NCBI GenBank assembly: GCA_934183185.1
Contig: CAKPSO010000004.1
Coordinates: forward strand, 1-64,000
Direction: 5' to 3'
Length of the DNA: 64,000 nucleotides
From: an uncultured Bacilli bacterium
Lineage (GTDB): Bacteria; Bacillota_I; Bacilli_A; RF39; UBA660
The position numbers were made by a program, and so were the translations under genes. The notes beneath the pieces were generated by a model. That model was not told where the DNA came from, searched no databases, and was given only the letters and a program-made list of their open reading frames with translations. Below are positions 1-6,570 of this stretch, in pieces (positions within the stretch are counted from its first letter, which is position 1; the number at the start of each line of letters is the position of its first letter).

Positions 1-86
1 GTATCACGCCCTTTCTAATATTATAAATTATTTTACACCCTCTGTAAAAGTGGTCCAAAAATATTATAAACTCCCCCACCCCAGGC

Positions 87-118
87 TTGACTTGGGGGGG
101 GGGTAGTTATGATACAAT
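87..118 (+). promoter_or_regulatory. Candidate promoter of the DGR target gene with a G10 spacer
   Basis: A -35-like TTGACT lies at 87-92 and an extended -10 (TGA then TACAAT) at 110-118. The 20-bp spacer contains ten consecutive G (94-103). The G run also pairs with the C-rich stretch at 71-82 to form a strong hairpin around 69-107. Such a G tract is very unusual in this AT-rich sequence. Spacer length would change if the tract slipped. The promoter assignment is by motif only. Confidence 0.4.
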
Positions 119-147
119 ACATATGTAATAATATGGAGGTTATCATA

Positions 148-2034
148 ATGAAGAAAAAAAGTAAACAAATCATTTTTTCAGTATTAGGAGTACTAAGCAT
201 ATTTGCAATAACTATAGGAGTAACATATGCAGTATTTACTTATACTAAAGAAGGTACTACAGATAATGTAGTTACATCTGGAACATTAAAGTTCTTGTAT
301 ACAGAAAATAATACTAATGGTAATGGAATAAGTATAACTGAAGCAGAACCAATATCAGATACTAAGGGTAAAGAATTAGTAGGAGATAATAATGTATTTG
401 ATTTTAAAGTAGAAGGAACAAATACTGGAAGTGAAGTAATACCATATGAAGTAACACTAAGAAAGAAAGCTACTTCTACTATGGGAGAAGATAATATAAA
501 AGTATATCTTCAAGATGGGATAGATCAAACAGATTTATTAACACCAACACTATATAGTAAATTAAAACAAACAACTACTGATGTTGGAAATAATGTAGAA
601 AAAAGAATCTACAAGGGAGAAGTACCAGGAAATACTAATAATTATTTAAAGACATTTAGATTAAAAATGTGGTTAGATGAAAATGCAGATTTAAGCGTTA
701 TAGGAGGACAAACCTTTACAGCAACAGTAAATGTATATTCAAATGCTAAATTATTACAAGAGCCAGAAATATATGCAGAATCAATACTAAATGGAACAGA
801 TCCAGTATTAAAGGATAACTTAGTACCAATAACTATATCAGAAGATGGAACAGTAACTAAAGCAGACTTATATCAAGAATGGTATAACTATGAAAATAAA
901 GAATGGGCCAATGCCGTAATATTAAAAGATGAAACAAAAACTTATAATAATGGAGATACTATACCAGAATCAAATATTGAATCATACTTTGTATGGATAC
1001 CAAGATACAAGTATCAAATATTTGATGAAGGGAACTATACAGGATTAACTAGTATCCAAAACAAAGTTCAAACAATAAATGTAGTATTTGAAAATAAAGA
1101 TACAGCTCCATCAAATGGAACTACTAAAGGTACATGGTTAACGCATCCAGCATTTACTAGCTTTGATTCAAACGGATTCTGGATAGGAAAGTTTGAAACT
1201 GGATATGATGGAGCAACTTCAACTAGTGCCGCTCAAGTAAATAGCGTAGATACAAGTAAAATAATAATAAAGCCTAATGTATATAGTTGGAGAAATATAA
1301 ATGTAGGGAATATATTTAAAAATAGTTATGATTACCAAAGAAGTTTAGATAGTCATATGATGAAGAACACTGAATGGGGTTCCGTTGCATATCTTCAACA
1401 TTCAGCTTATGGATCACAGTCAAGTGTCAGAATAAATAATAATGAAGCTTATATCACTGGATATGCATCAACTACTGAGCCAACAACTGGTCCAACTAGT
1501 TCAAGTACCTCTACTAATAGGCATGAATCAACTTCTTTAGGAGTAAATGGAACCTATACTGTAAATTATTTAAATGCTAACTCAGGTGTAGCATCAACTA
1601 CAGGAAATAGAAGTGGAATCTATGATATGGTAGGAGGGGCTTGGGAATATGTAGCAGGCTATACAACTGGAGCATCAACAGTAGGAGGAAATAGTGGAAT
1701 AACTAGTTTATATCCGGACTTCTTTACTAATAGTACTTATACAAAATATTGGGATAAGTATACATCAACTACTAATACACAATATAATAATAGAATTTTA
1801 GGAGATGCTACTGGAGAGATGGGGCCATTTGGAAATGAAAAAGATCCAGATGGTGGTACTAGACAAAAATCAAGTTGGTATGGAGATTTCGCTTACTTTG
1901 CTCATTCTTCTTATCCTTGGTTCCTACGCGGGGGCAATTGGTACAGTGGCACTGGGTCTGGCGCATTTGCATTCAGCTACGATTCAGGCACTACGCACAC
2001 GTACGGTTCTTTCCGTGTAGTGCTTGCTCCTTAG
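148..2034 (+). CDS. DGR target: secreted/surface protein with C-terminal FGE/C-type-lectin-like variable domain
   Basis: 628 aa. I start at 148 because GGAGG (135-139) sits 8 bp upstream; the frame is open further 5' but that part lacks a ribosome site. Residues about 1-30 form a Lys-rich signal/membrane segment followed by TYAVFT, resembling SipW-dependent TasA/camelysin-type N termini. The middle (about 30-200) looks like an extracellular beta-rich domain. The C-terminal half carries formylglycine-generating-enzyme-like motifs (GIYDMVGGAWEYVAG, WFLRGGNWY, GSFRVVLAP), the fold DGRs typically diversify. The last 48 codons are the variable repeat (1889-2030), with 13 codons differing from the template. 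It probably works as an exported ligand-binding protein; the ligand is unknown. No sipW homologue is in the window. Confidence 0.88.
   Translation: MKKKSKQIIFSVLGVLSIFAITIGVTYAVFTYTKEGTTDNVVTSGTLKFLYTENNTNGNGISITEAEPISDTKGKELVGDNNVFDFKVEGTNTGSEVIPYEVTLRKKATSTMGEDNIKVYLQDGIDQTDLLTPTLYSKLKQTTTDVGNNVEKRIYKGEVPGNTNNYLKTFRLKMWLDENADLSVIGGQTFTATVNVYSNAKLLQEPEIYAESILNGTDPVLKDNLVPITISEDGTVTKADLYQEWYNYENKEWANAVILKDETKTYNNGDTIPESNIESYFVWIPRYKYQIFDEGNYTGLTSIQNKVQTINVVFENKDTAPSNGTTKGTWLTHPAFTSFDSNGFWIGKFETGYDGATSTSAAQVNSVDTSKIIIKPNVYSWRNINVGNIFKNSYDYQRSLDSHMMKNTEWGSVAYLQHSAYGSQSSVRINNNEAYITGYASTTEPTTGPTSSSTSTNRHESTSLGVNGTYTVNYLNANSGVASTTGNRSGIYDMVGGAWEYVAGYTTGASTVGGNSGITSLYPDFFTNSTYTKYWDKYTSTTNTQYNNRILGDATGEMGPFGNEKDPDGGTRQKSSWYGDFAYFAHSSYPWFLRGGNWYSGTGSGAFAFSYDSGTTHTYGSFRVVLAP
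1889..2030 (+). repeat. DGR variable repeat (VR)
   Basis: 142 bp at the 3' end of the target gene, aligned without gaps to 2245-2386. There are 16 mismatches, at 1894, 1903, 1912, 1924, 1925, 1942, 1946, 1955, 1956, 1976, 1978, 1981, 1996, 2002, 2005 and 2006. The template base is A in all 16, and the VR has T, C or G. The final 24 bp (2007-2030) are identical to the template and would be the homing-initiation end. The affected codons are residues 583, 586, 589, 593, 599, 600, 603, 610-612, 617, 619 and 620. Confidence 0.96.
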
Positions 2035-2068
2035 GCACCAAAGGTGCCGTTAACCCTGTGTAAACAGG
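2034..2068 (+). other. Tandem inverted repeats directly after the VR
   Basis: Two adjacent hairpins begin at the last base of the target stop codon. The first is GGCACC (2034-2039), AAA, GGTGCC (2043-2048). The second is CCTGT (2055-2059), GTAA, ACAGG (2064-2068). Some characterised DGRs need a hairpin or cruciform a few bp downstream of the VR for efficient retrohoming, and the position fits that role. No T run follows, so they are poor terminators. The function is inferred from position. Confidence 0.55.
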
Positions 2069-2120
2069 AATTGGAGAAAAGTATAAATCATTGAATTAAA
2101 TAAAACTATTGATATATGAT

Positions 2121-2156
2121 GCCGCAGCTTTTTCTCTTTTTATGAAAAGCTGCGGC
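2121..2156 (+). other. 12-bp GC-rich hairpin between target gene and template repeat
   Basis: GCCGCAGCTTTT (2121-2132) pairs perfectly with AAAAGCTGCGGC (2145-2156) around a 12-nt loop. A weak promoter-like pair (TTGAAT 2091-2096, TATGAT 2115-2120, 18-bp spacer) lies just upstream. No T tract follows on either strand. It may protect or fold the 5' part of the template RNA, or be a second homing-related cruciform. The region 2035-2244 otherwise holds no gene. Confidence 0.5.
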
Positions 2157-2244
2157 CAAATTATGGCATTTGTAAGTTTGAAATATACATAGTACAAATG
2201 TAGGGATATGGTTATAACAAGTCAATTTTCTTTGTTAGTGTTAC

Positions 2245-2386
2245 TCGCTAACTTTGCTAATTCTTCTAATCCTTGGTTCAAACGCGGGGGCAATTGGAAC
2301 AATGGCACTGAATCTGGCGCATTTGCATTCAACAACAATTCAGGCACTACGAACACGAACAATTCTTTCCGTGTAGTGCTTGCTCC
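2245..2386 (+). repeat. DGR template repeat (TR)
   Basis: 142-bp master copy of the VR. It contains 37 adenines, of which 16 are substituted in the present VR. Read in the VR frame, the variable codons are almost all AAC or AAT (Asn), which cannot become stop codons by A substitution; one AAA (2280-2282) could give TAA. The short open frame over 2208-2432 is a by-product of this and not a gene. The repeat is richer in G+C than its surroundings. The TR is expected to be transcribed as RNA and copied by the adjacent reverse transcriptase. Confidence 0.96.
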
Positions 2387-2539
2387 GAGACTACAATATA
2401 ACATTTATCTAATTATAATTATTCAAGGATAATTATCGGATATTTATCGTAGAGACCATATTCCTCTTTGAATTTCAAAGAAACACATAAATAGTAGTAT
2501 TTAGTTAGTAACAACATGTGAATATTAGATACTATGATT

Positions 2540-2571
2540 AGCAGTACAATTTTTTTGTGCTGCTTTTTTTT
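2540..2571 (+). terminator. Rho-independent terminator between TR and accessory genes
   Basis: AGCAGTACAA (2540-2549) pairs with TTGTGCTGCT (2555-2564) with one G-U pair, and a run of eight T ends at 2571. It lies immediately before the Shine-Dalgarno GGAGG (2572-2576) of the next gene. It would end the template RNA and limit read-through into the reverse transcriptase operon. The stretch 2387-2539 shows only a short hairpin (2465-2481) and no gene. Confidence 0.75.
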
Positions 2572-2581
2572 GGAGGTAAAA

Positions 2582-2980
2582 ATGAGTAAAATATATAATG
2601 AATATTTAAAATTAAAAGAAAAAGAGCCAAATAAATTATTTCTGTTTCATAATGGAAAGTTTTATATTTTTATTGCTGATGACGTTGATACAATAAATAA
2701 CTACGTAGTTTTAAAGCCAACAAAATTTACCAGTGAAGTAAATAAATGTGGTTTCCCAGAATCACGATTTGAAGATTATATGAGGGTATTTAATAATCAT
2801 AAACTAAATATACAAGTAATAGAATTAAAAGATATTATAGAAACTAGTAATAGTATAGTTTCTATACCAAAAAAGTATATAGATATTGAAAATAAAATAA
2901 AAAATATTGATATTAATAATATAACTCCCATTGGAGCACTTAATCTAATTATAGAATTAAAGGAGTTAATTAATGAGTAA
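2582..2980 (+). CDS. MutS-like (MSL-type) DGR accessory protein
   Basis: 132 aa, started at 2582 behind GGAGG (2572-2576). The N terminus resembles the mismatch-recognition domain I of MutS: KLFLFHNGKFYIF followed by ADD, then a GFP segment and FEDYMRVF, the pattern FxxxGxFYxxFxxDA...GxPxxxxxxY of that domain. None of the other MutS domains (clamp, ATPase) is present. Stand-alone MutS-N-like proteins have been reported as DGR accessory genes. It overlaps the Avd-like gene by 8 bp. The role in retrohoming is inferred from linkage; the domain assignment rests on motif spacing only. Confidence 0.68.
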   Translation: MSKIYNEYLKLKEKEPNKLFLFHNGKFYIFIADDVDTINNYVVLKPTKFTSEVNKCGFPESRFEDYMRVFNNHKLNIQVIELKDIIETSNSIVSIPKKYIDIENKIKNIDINNITPIGALNLIIELKELINE

Positions 2981-3332
2981 AGCAGTAGATGAACTAATTA
3001 TATATAAACAATATATTGAATTAATATATTATACAGAAATGATAACTGAAAAGTATCCTAAAAGTGAAAAGTTATCTTTAGTAACTAATATAAAAAATAC
3101 TACTTACAGTGGCATAAAGAAAATAATAGTAGCATATAAACAATACAATAAGATAGATAAACTTAGATATTTAGGCGAATTAGATAATGAATTAAAATTT
3201 TTAAAAGTGTTGATTAGAGTATCATATAGAAGAAAATATATAAGTAATAATAACTATAAAGCTTGGGCTAAAAAGATAACTAATATCTGTAATCTTTTAG
3301 GTGGATGGATTAAAGCATGCCAAAGACAATAA
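2973..3332 (+). CDS. avd: Avd-like four-helix-bundle DGR accessory protein
   Basis: 119 aa, basic and almost wholly alpha-helical by composition, with the length and layout of the Avd / four-helix-bundle family. Avd forms a positively charged pentameric barrel that binds the DGR reverse transcriptase and template RNA. Recognisable pieces are the N-terminal DELIIYKQYIELIYYTEMI helix, the central Lys-rich YSGIKKIIVAYK and the C-terminal KAWAKKITNICNLLGGWIK. The Shine-Dalgarno AAGGAG is at 2960-2965. It overlaps the upstream accessory gene by 8 bp and the reverse transcriptase by 16 bp, so the three are probably translationally coupled. Confidence 0.82.
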   Translation: MSKAVDELIIYKQYIELIYYTEMITEKYPKSEKLSLVTNIKNTTYSGIKKIIVAYKQYNKIDKLRYLGELDNELKFLKVLIRVSYRRKYISNNNYKAWAKKITNICNLLGGWIKACQRQ

Positions 3333-4345
3333 AAAATATGTTTAATAAGAAATTAAACTATATAGCTTTCTATAATGCTCACACACGTGCTTCAAGTAAT
3401 AAAAAAAGTAGAAGTGATGTAATCAAATATGAAATTGATTTAGAAACTAATCTAATGAATTTATATAATTCTATTAAAAATGGTAAATACCACGTAGGAA
3501 AATACCATCAATTTACTATTTATGAGCCCAAAAAGAGAATAATTCAATCATTGCCGTATAAAGATAGAATAGTTCATCAATGGTATGTAGGTGAATTTAT
3601 ATTACCGTACATTGTACCTAAATTTATTAAAGACACATATGCATGTATTAAAAATAGAGGAACTCATAAAGCAGTAAACCAATTACAGCATTACATGAAA
3701 ATCATGCAAAGAAATAATGGTACTTATTATATTCTAAAGTGCGATATTAAAAAGTATTTCTATAGTATTGATAAAGATATTTTATATACTATTATGAAAA
3801 AGCATATTACTGATAAAAAGTTATTAGCTTTTACTAAATTATTGATTTATGATAGTGATGTAAATACAGGTATTCCAATAGGAAATTATACATCTCAATT
3901 TTTTGCTAATATATATTTAAATGAACTTGATCATTATGTAAAGGAACATCTTAAAGTTAAATATTACATCAGGTATATGGATGATTTTATTTTGTTAATT
4001 AAAACTAAAGATGATGCTCGTAGAATGAAAGTATTGATTGAAAATTATATTTCTACTAAGTTAAATTTGACTTTAAATCAAAAAAGCAAATATTACCCAA
4101 ATAAATTAGGTGTAGATTTTTGTGGGTACCATATTTTTGAAACTCATTGTTTAATAAGAAAGAGAAGTAAGAGAAAAATAAGAAGCATTATTAGAAAGGC
4201 TAATTTTGATTATAGACATAATAAACTGAATAAAAAGAAGTTAGAAATGAAGTATAATTCATGGAAAGCTCATGCTAGTCATGCTAATACTTATAATTTA
4301 ATTAGGAAATATAATAGCTTATTTGAATTGGAAAAAATAAAGTAA
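3317..4345 (+). CDS. DGR-type reverse transcriptase
   Basis: 342 aa. Catalytic aspartates are at D143 (CDIKKYFYSID) and in YMDD (220-223). Between them is IPIGNYTSQFFANIYL, with SQ at 193-194, the substitution that separates DGR reverse transcriptases from group II intron and retroviral enzymes, which have QG. The GVDFCGY motif follows. There is no maturase or endonuclease domain. It should copy the template RNA with mutation at adenines and deliver cDNA to the VR. It overlaps the Avd gene and is the last gene of the cassette; spo0A follows 136 bp later from its own likely promoter. Confidence 0.95.
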   Translation: MPKTIKNMFNKKLNYIAFYNAHTRASSNKKSRSDVIKYEIDLETNLMNLYNSIKNGKYHVGKYHQFTIYEPKKRIIQSLPYKDRIVHQWYVGEFILPYIVPKFIKDTYACIKNRGTHKAVNQLQHYMKIMQRNNGTYYILKCDIKKYFYSIDKDILYTIMKKHITDKKLLAFTKLLIYDSDVNTGIPIGNYTSQFFANIYLNELDHYVKEHLKVKYYIRYMDDFILLIKTKDDARRMKVLIENYISTKLNLTLNQKSKYYPNKLGVDFCGYHIFETHCLIRKRSKRKIRSIIRKANFDYRHNKLNKKKLEMKYNSWKAHASHANTYNLIRKYNSLFELEKIK

Positions 4346-4383
4346 TTGCCAGTATAAACTTATTTTTGCATATTTCTATGTTA

Positions 4384-4390
4384 TTCGACA
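4384..4390 (-). promoter_or_regulatory. 0A box upstream of spo0A
   Basis: TTCGACA on the plus strand is TGTCGAA on the minus strand, an exact match to the 7-bp Spo0A-P binding consensus. It lies 92 bp before the spo0A start. A possible -10 TATAAT is at 4444-4449. It suggests autoregulation, as in Bacillus. A 7-mer can occur by chance, but the location is telling. Confidence 0.55.
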
Positions 4391-4481
4391 CTACTTGACA
4401 TAACTAGCTAATATTTGCTGTAGCTATTTGTAGTAATGTATTGTATAATCTTAATTGCGTGGAGTACGAAAGGAGAAAAAA

Positions 4482-5255
4482 ATGAATAAAATCAGAGTAC
4501 TTATGATCGATGATAACATCGAATTAATAAGCATGATTAAGGAGTACTTTAATAATCACGCTAAGATTGAATTAGTGATGGAGGCAAACGATGGTGAAAG
4601 GGGATTAGAACTAGTAACTAAGTGCCAAAATAACTATGATGTAGTAATATTAGATTTAATAATGCCAAAGAAAGATGGGTTATCTATCTTAGAAAGAATG
4701 AAACAACTACAAATAGATAAAAAAGTAATTATTTTAACTTCATACAATGCTCAAGATATGATACGTAAAGTATCAGAATATGGAGTAAATTACTTTATAC
4801 TAAAGCCATTTGAATTAGCAGACTTAGAAAGAAGAATAGAAGATTGCTGCGATGATAAACCATATAATAATACATCAATAGATATTTATCATAATAATCT
4901 TCAAATATCAATTACTAAGATACTACATGAACTTGGAATACCATCTCACATTAAAGGATATCAATATATCCGTGAAGGAATATCAATCTTATATGAAAAG
5001 CCAGAAGTAATTGGTGGAATAACTAAAGAATTATATCCGGATATTGCTGGTAAGTTTGATACAACAGTATCTAGAGTTGAAAGAGCAATTCGTCATGCAA
5101 TTGAAGTAAGTTGGAATCGTGGCGACTGGGATTTAATGGAAGAAATATTTGGTCACAGTGTAGATATTGATAAAGCTAAACCAACCAACTCAGAGTTTAT
5201 TGTGACAGTTGCTGATAAATTAAGGTTAGAATTTCAAAAAAATTATACTAAATAG
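4482..5255 (+). CDS. spo0A: Sporulation master response regulator Spo0A
   Basis: 257 aa, started at 4482 behind AGGAG (4471-4475). Residues about 3-120 are a receiver domain: acidic pair DD near the start, phospho-acceptor Asp in VVILDLIMP, Thr/Ser in ILTSYN and Lys in FILKPF. Residues about 140-257 are the Spo0A-specific DNA-binding domain, with [28 protein letters not shown] and [19 protein letters not shown] nearly verbatim. Phosphorylated Spo0A starts sporulation and represses or activates genes through 0A boxes; one lies upstream. It is monocistronic, followed by a terminator. Confidence 0.95.
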   Translation: MNKIRVLMIDDNIELISMIKEYFNNHAKIELVMEANDGERGLELVTKCQNNYDVVILDLIMPKKDGLSILERMKQLQIDKKVIILTSYNAQDMIRKVSEYGVNYFILKPFELADLERRIEDCCDDKPYNNTSIDIYHNNLQISITKILHELGIPSHIKGYQYIREGISILYEKPEVIGGITKELYPDIAGKFDTTVSRVERAIRHAIEVSWNRGDWDLMEEIFGHSVDIDKAKPTNSEFIVTVADKLRLEFQKNYTK

Positions 5256-5300
5256 GTAAATTATTAGTACGTTAGTTAATTAAAATTAACTTAAAAATAG

Positions 5301-5328
5301 CTTAAAGTAGTACTTTAAGTTATTTTTT
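5301..5328 (+). terminator. Terminator after spo0A
   Basis: CTTAAAGTA (5301-5309) and TACTTTAAG (5311-5319) form a perfect palindrome followed by T-rich sequence. Confidence 0.75.
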
Positions 5329-5387
5329 TAACTTTTTTAAAACTTTATGCAGTCATCTTCCAACTTTCTTATAATAATTATATTAGG

Positions 5388-5404
5388 GTGTATCATTGAT
5401 ACAC
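5388..5404. promoter_or_regulatory. Perfect inverted repeat upstream of the Rpn-family gene
   Basis: GTGTATCA (5388-5395) and TGATACAC (5397-5404) are exact inverted repeats one base apart. They sit between a possible -10 TATAAT (5370-5375) and the gene start, a plausible operator. The protein that binds it is unknown. Confidence 0.4.
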
Positions 5405-5434
5405 TTAAATATTTAAGGAAAGGGGGAAAATATA

Positions 5435-6280
5435 GTGATAGAACTTATTGAAAAAGAAACTCTAGTAAATGATAACTTTGTATCACTGTTATCTGATACA
5501 ACATTTAAGTATCTATATAAAAACATAGATACTAGAAGCTGGTTACAAACTATTATTAAAGAAGTATTTCTATTAGATATTACAGATTATCAATTAACAG
5601 ATAATGAATCAAATACTGGTAATAAAGTAAAAGATTATCGAATGGATTTAAAACTAGTAAATGGAAAGAATACTATAATAATAGAAATGAATAAAGAGTA
5701 TTATGAATTTATAGATTCAAAGAACTACCAATACTTGTACCGTGAAGCTGGAAGTTTATATGATACAGGAGAAGATTATCAAGATAGAAAGACTAAACTA
5801 ATTTCATTCAATAACTATAGAAATAAGAAGATACCATCATTAAAGATGGGAAGTTATGTATTTATAGATCCAAAAACTAAATTAAGAATAGAAGATATAG
5901 AAAGTTATGAGATTTATTTACCTAATTATAAGAAAGTATGTTATGATAGTAGTGAATTAGAAGTTAGCTTAAGTTTATTTAGTGCAGATAGTTTTGATAA
6001 GATGAGGAAGCTAACTAATAATCCAAGAGATATAAAGATTATAGAAGAATTGGAGAGATTAGCTATGGATGAAGAATTCAAACTACATTATAACGCTGAA
6101 GCGGTCAAAAGAAAGACAGAGAATTCTATCAAGAAAGAATCTTATCGACATGGACTAGATGATGGCTCTAAGCAAGAAAAATTAGAGATAGCTCAAGCTA
6201 TGTTAAACAAGAAAATGGATATAGAAACTATATCTGAAATTACTGGTTTATCAACAAAAGAGATAGAAGCTTTACAATAA
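5435..6280 (+). CDS. Rpn/PD-(D/E)XK-family nuclease (transposase-like protein)
   Basis: 281 aa, GTG start behind a purine-rich AAGGAAAGGGGGA. The N-terminal LLSDTTFKYLYKN, the YRMDLKLVNG segment and IIIEMNKEYYEF, then YLYREAGSLYDTGEDYQ, match the recombination-promoting nuclease / PDDEXK_2 family. The candidate catalytic residues are D in YRMDL and E in IIIEMN; the usual ExQ/ExK third residue is N here. The C terminus is charged and helical (about residues 190-281), ending in a TIxEITGLS-type helix seen in these proteins. Rpn proteins are single-gene mobile or defence-related nucleases. It has its own terminator and may be an independent insertion. Confidence 0.75.
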   Translation: MIELIEKETLVNDNFVSLLSDTTFKYLYKNIDTRSWLQTIIKEVFLLDITDYQLTDNESNTGNKVKDYRMDLKLVNGKNTIIIEMNKEYYEFIDSKNYQYLYREAGSLYDTGEDYQDRKTKLISFNNYRNKKIPSLKMGSYVFIDPKTKLRIEDIESYEIYLPNYKKVCYDSSELEVSLSLFSADSFDKMRKLTNNPRDIKIIEELERLAMDEEFKLHYNAEAVKRKTENSIKKESYRHGLDDGSKQEKLEIAQAMLNKKMDIETISEITGLSTKEIEALQ

Positions 6281-6300
6281 TCCTCTAATAGCAAGTTACT

Positions 6301-6343
6301 AAAAACTGATAGAATGTCTAGTTGGTAGTTTTATCAGTTTTTT
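6301..6343 (+). terminator. Terminator after the Rpn-family gene
   Basis: AAAAACTGATA (6301-6311) pairs with TATCAGTTTTT (6332-6342), an 11-bp stem ending in T. The rest of 6344-6507 is AT-rich with no gene visible. Confidence 0.75.
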
Positions 6344-6507
6344 AATTAACTCTTTAATTATAAAAGTAAACAAATGATTTTTTCTAAAATAAAAATATTA
6401 ATATTATTCAATAGAATTATTGAGATTGGGCTTATTATTATGGGTGTTTTTCTTAAATAAAGTATGTAATTATGATAAATTAATTATATACTTTTTTTCT
6501 ATACCGA

Positions 6508-6536
6508 TTGACATTTGAAACTCAGGTTACTATAAT
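6508..6536 (+). promoter_or_regulatory. Consensus sigma-A promoter
   Basis: TTGACA (6508-6513), 17-bp spacer and TATAAT (6531-6536): both boxes are perfect. It drives the ATPase gene and probably gpmI. Confidence 0.85.
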
Positions 6537-6570
6537 TAAAGTATAAAATAATGTAAGGAGGATACCATTT

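Noticed and set aside
31..49. Hairpin TTTTACA/TGTAAAA near the left edge
   Set aside because: Too short and lacking context, since the gene upstream is outside the window.
94..103. G-quadruplex at the G10 run
   Set aside because: Only a single G tract is present, and four tracts are needed for an intramolecular quadruplex. Pairing with the C-rich arm is more likely.
1805..2063. Two short overlapping frames at the VR
   Set aside because: They are shadows of the target gene in other frames, created by GC-rich repeat codons.
2208..2432. Short open frame across the template repeat
   Set aside because: It is the TR read in the VR frame. It has no good ribosome site and the upstream part is unlike the target protein; a TR is a non-coding template.
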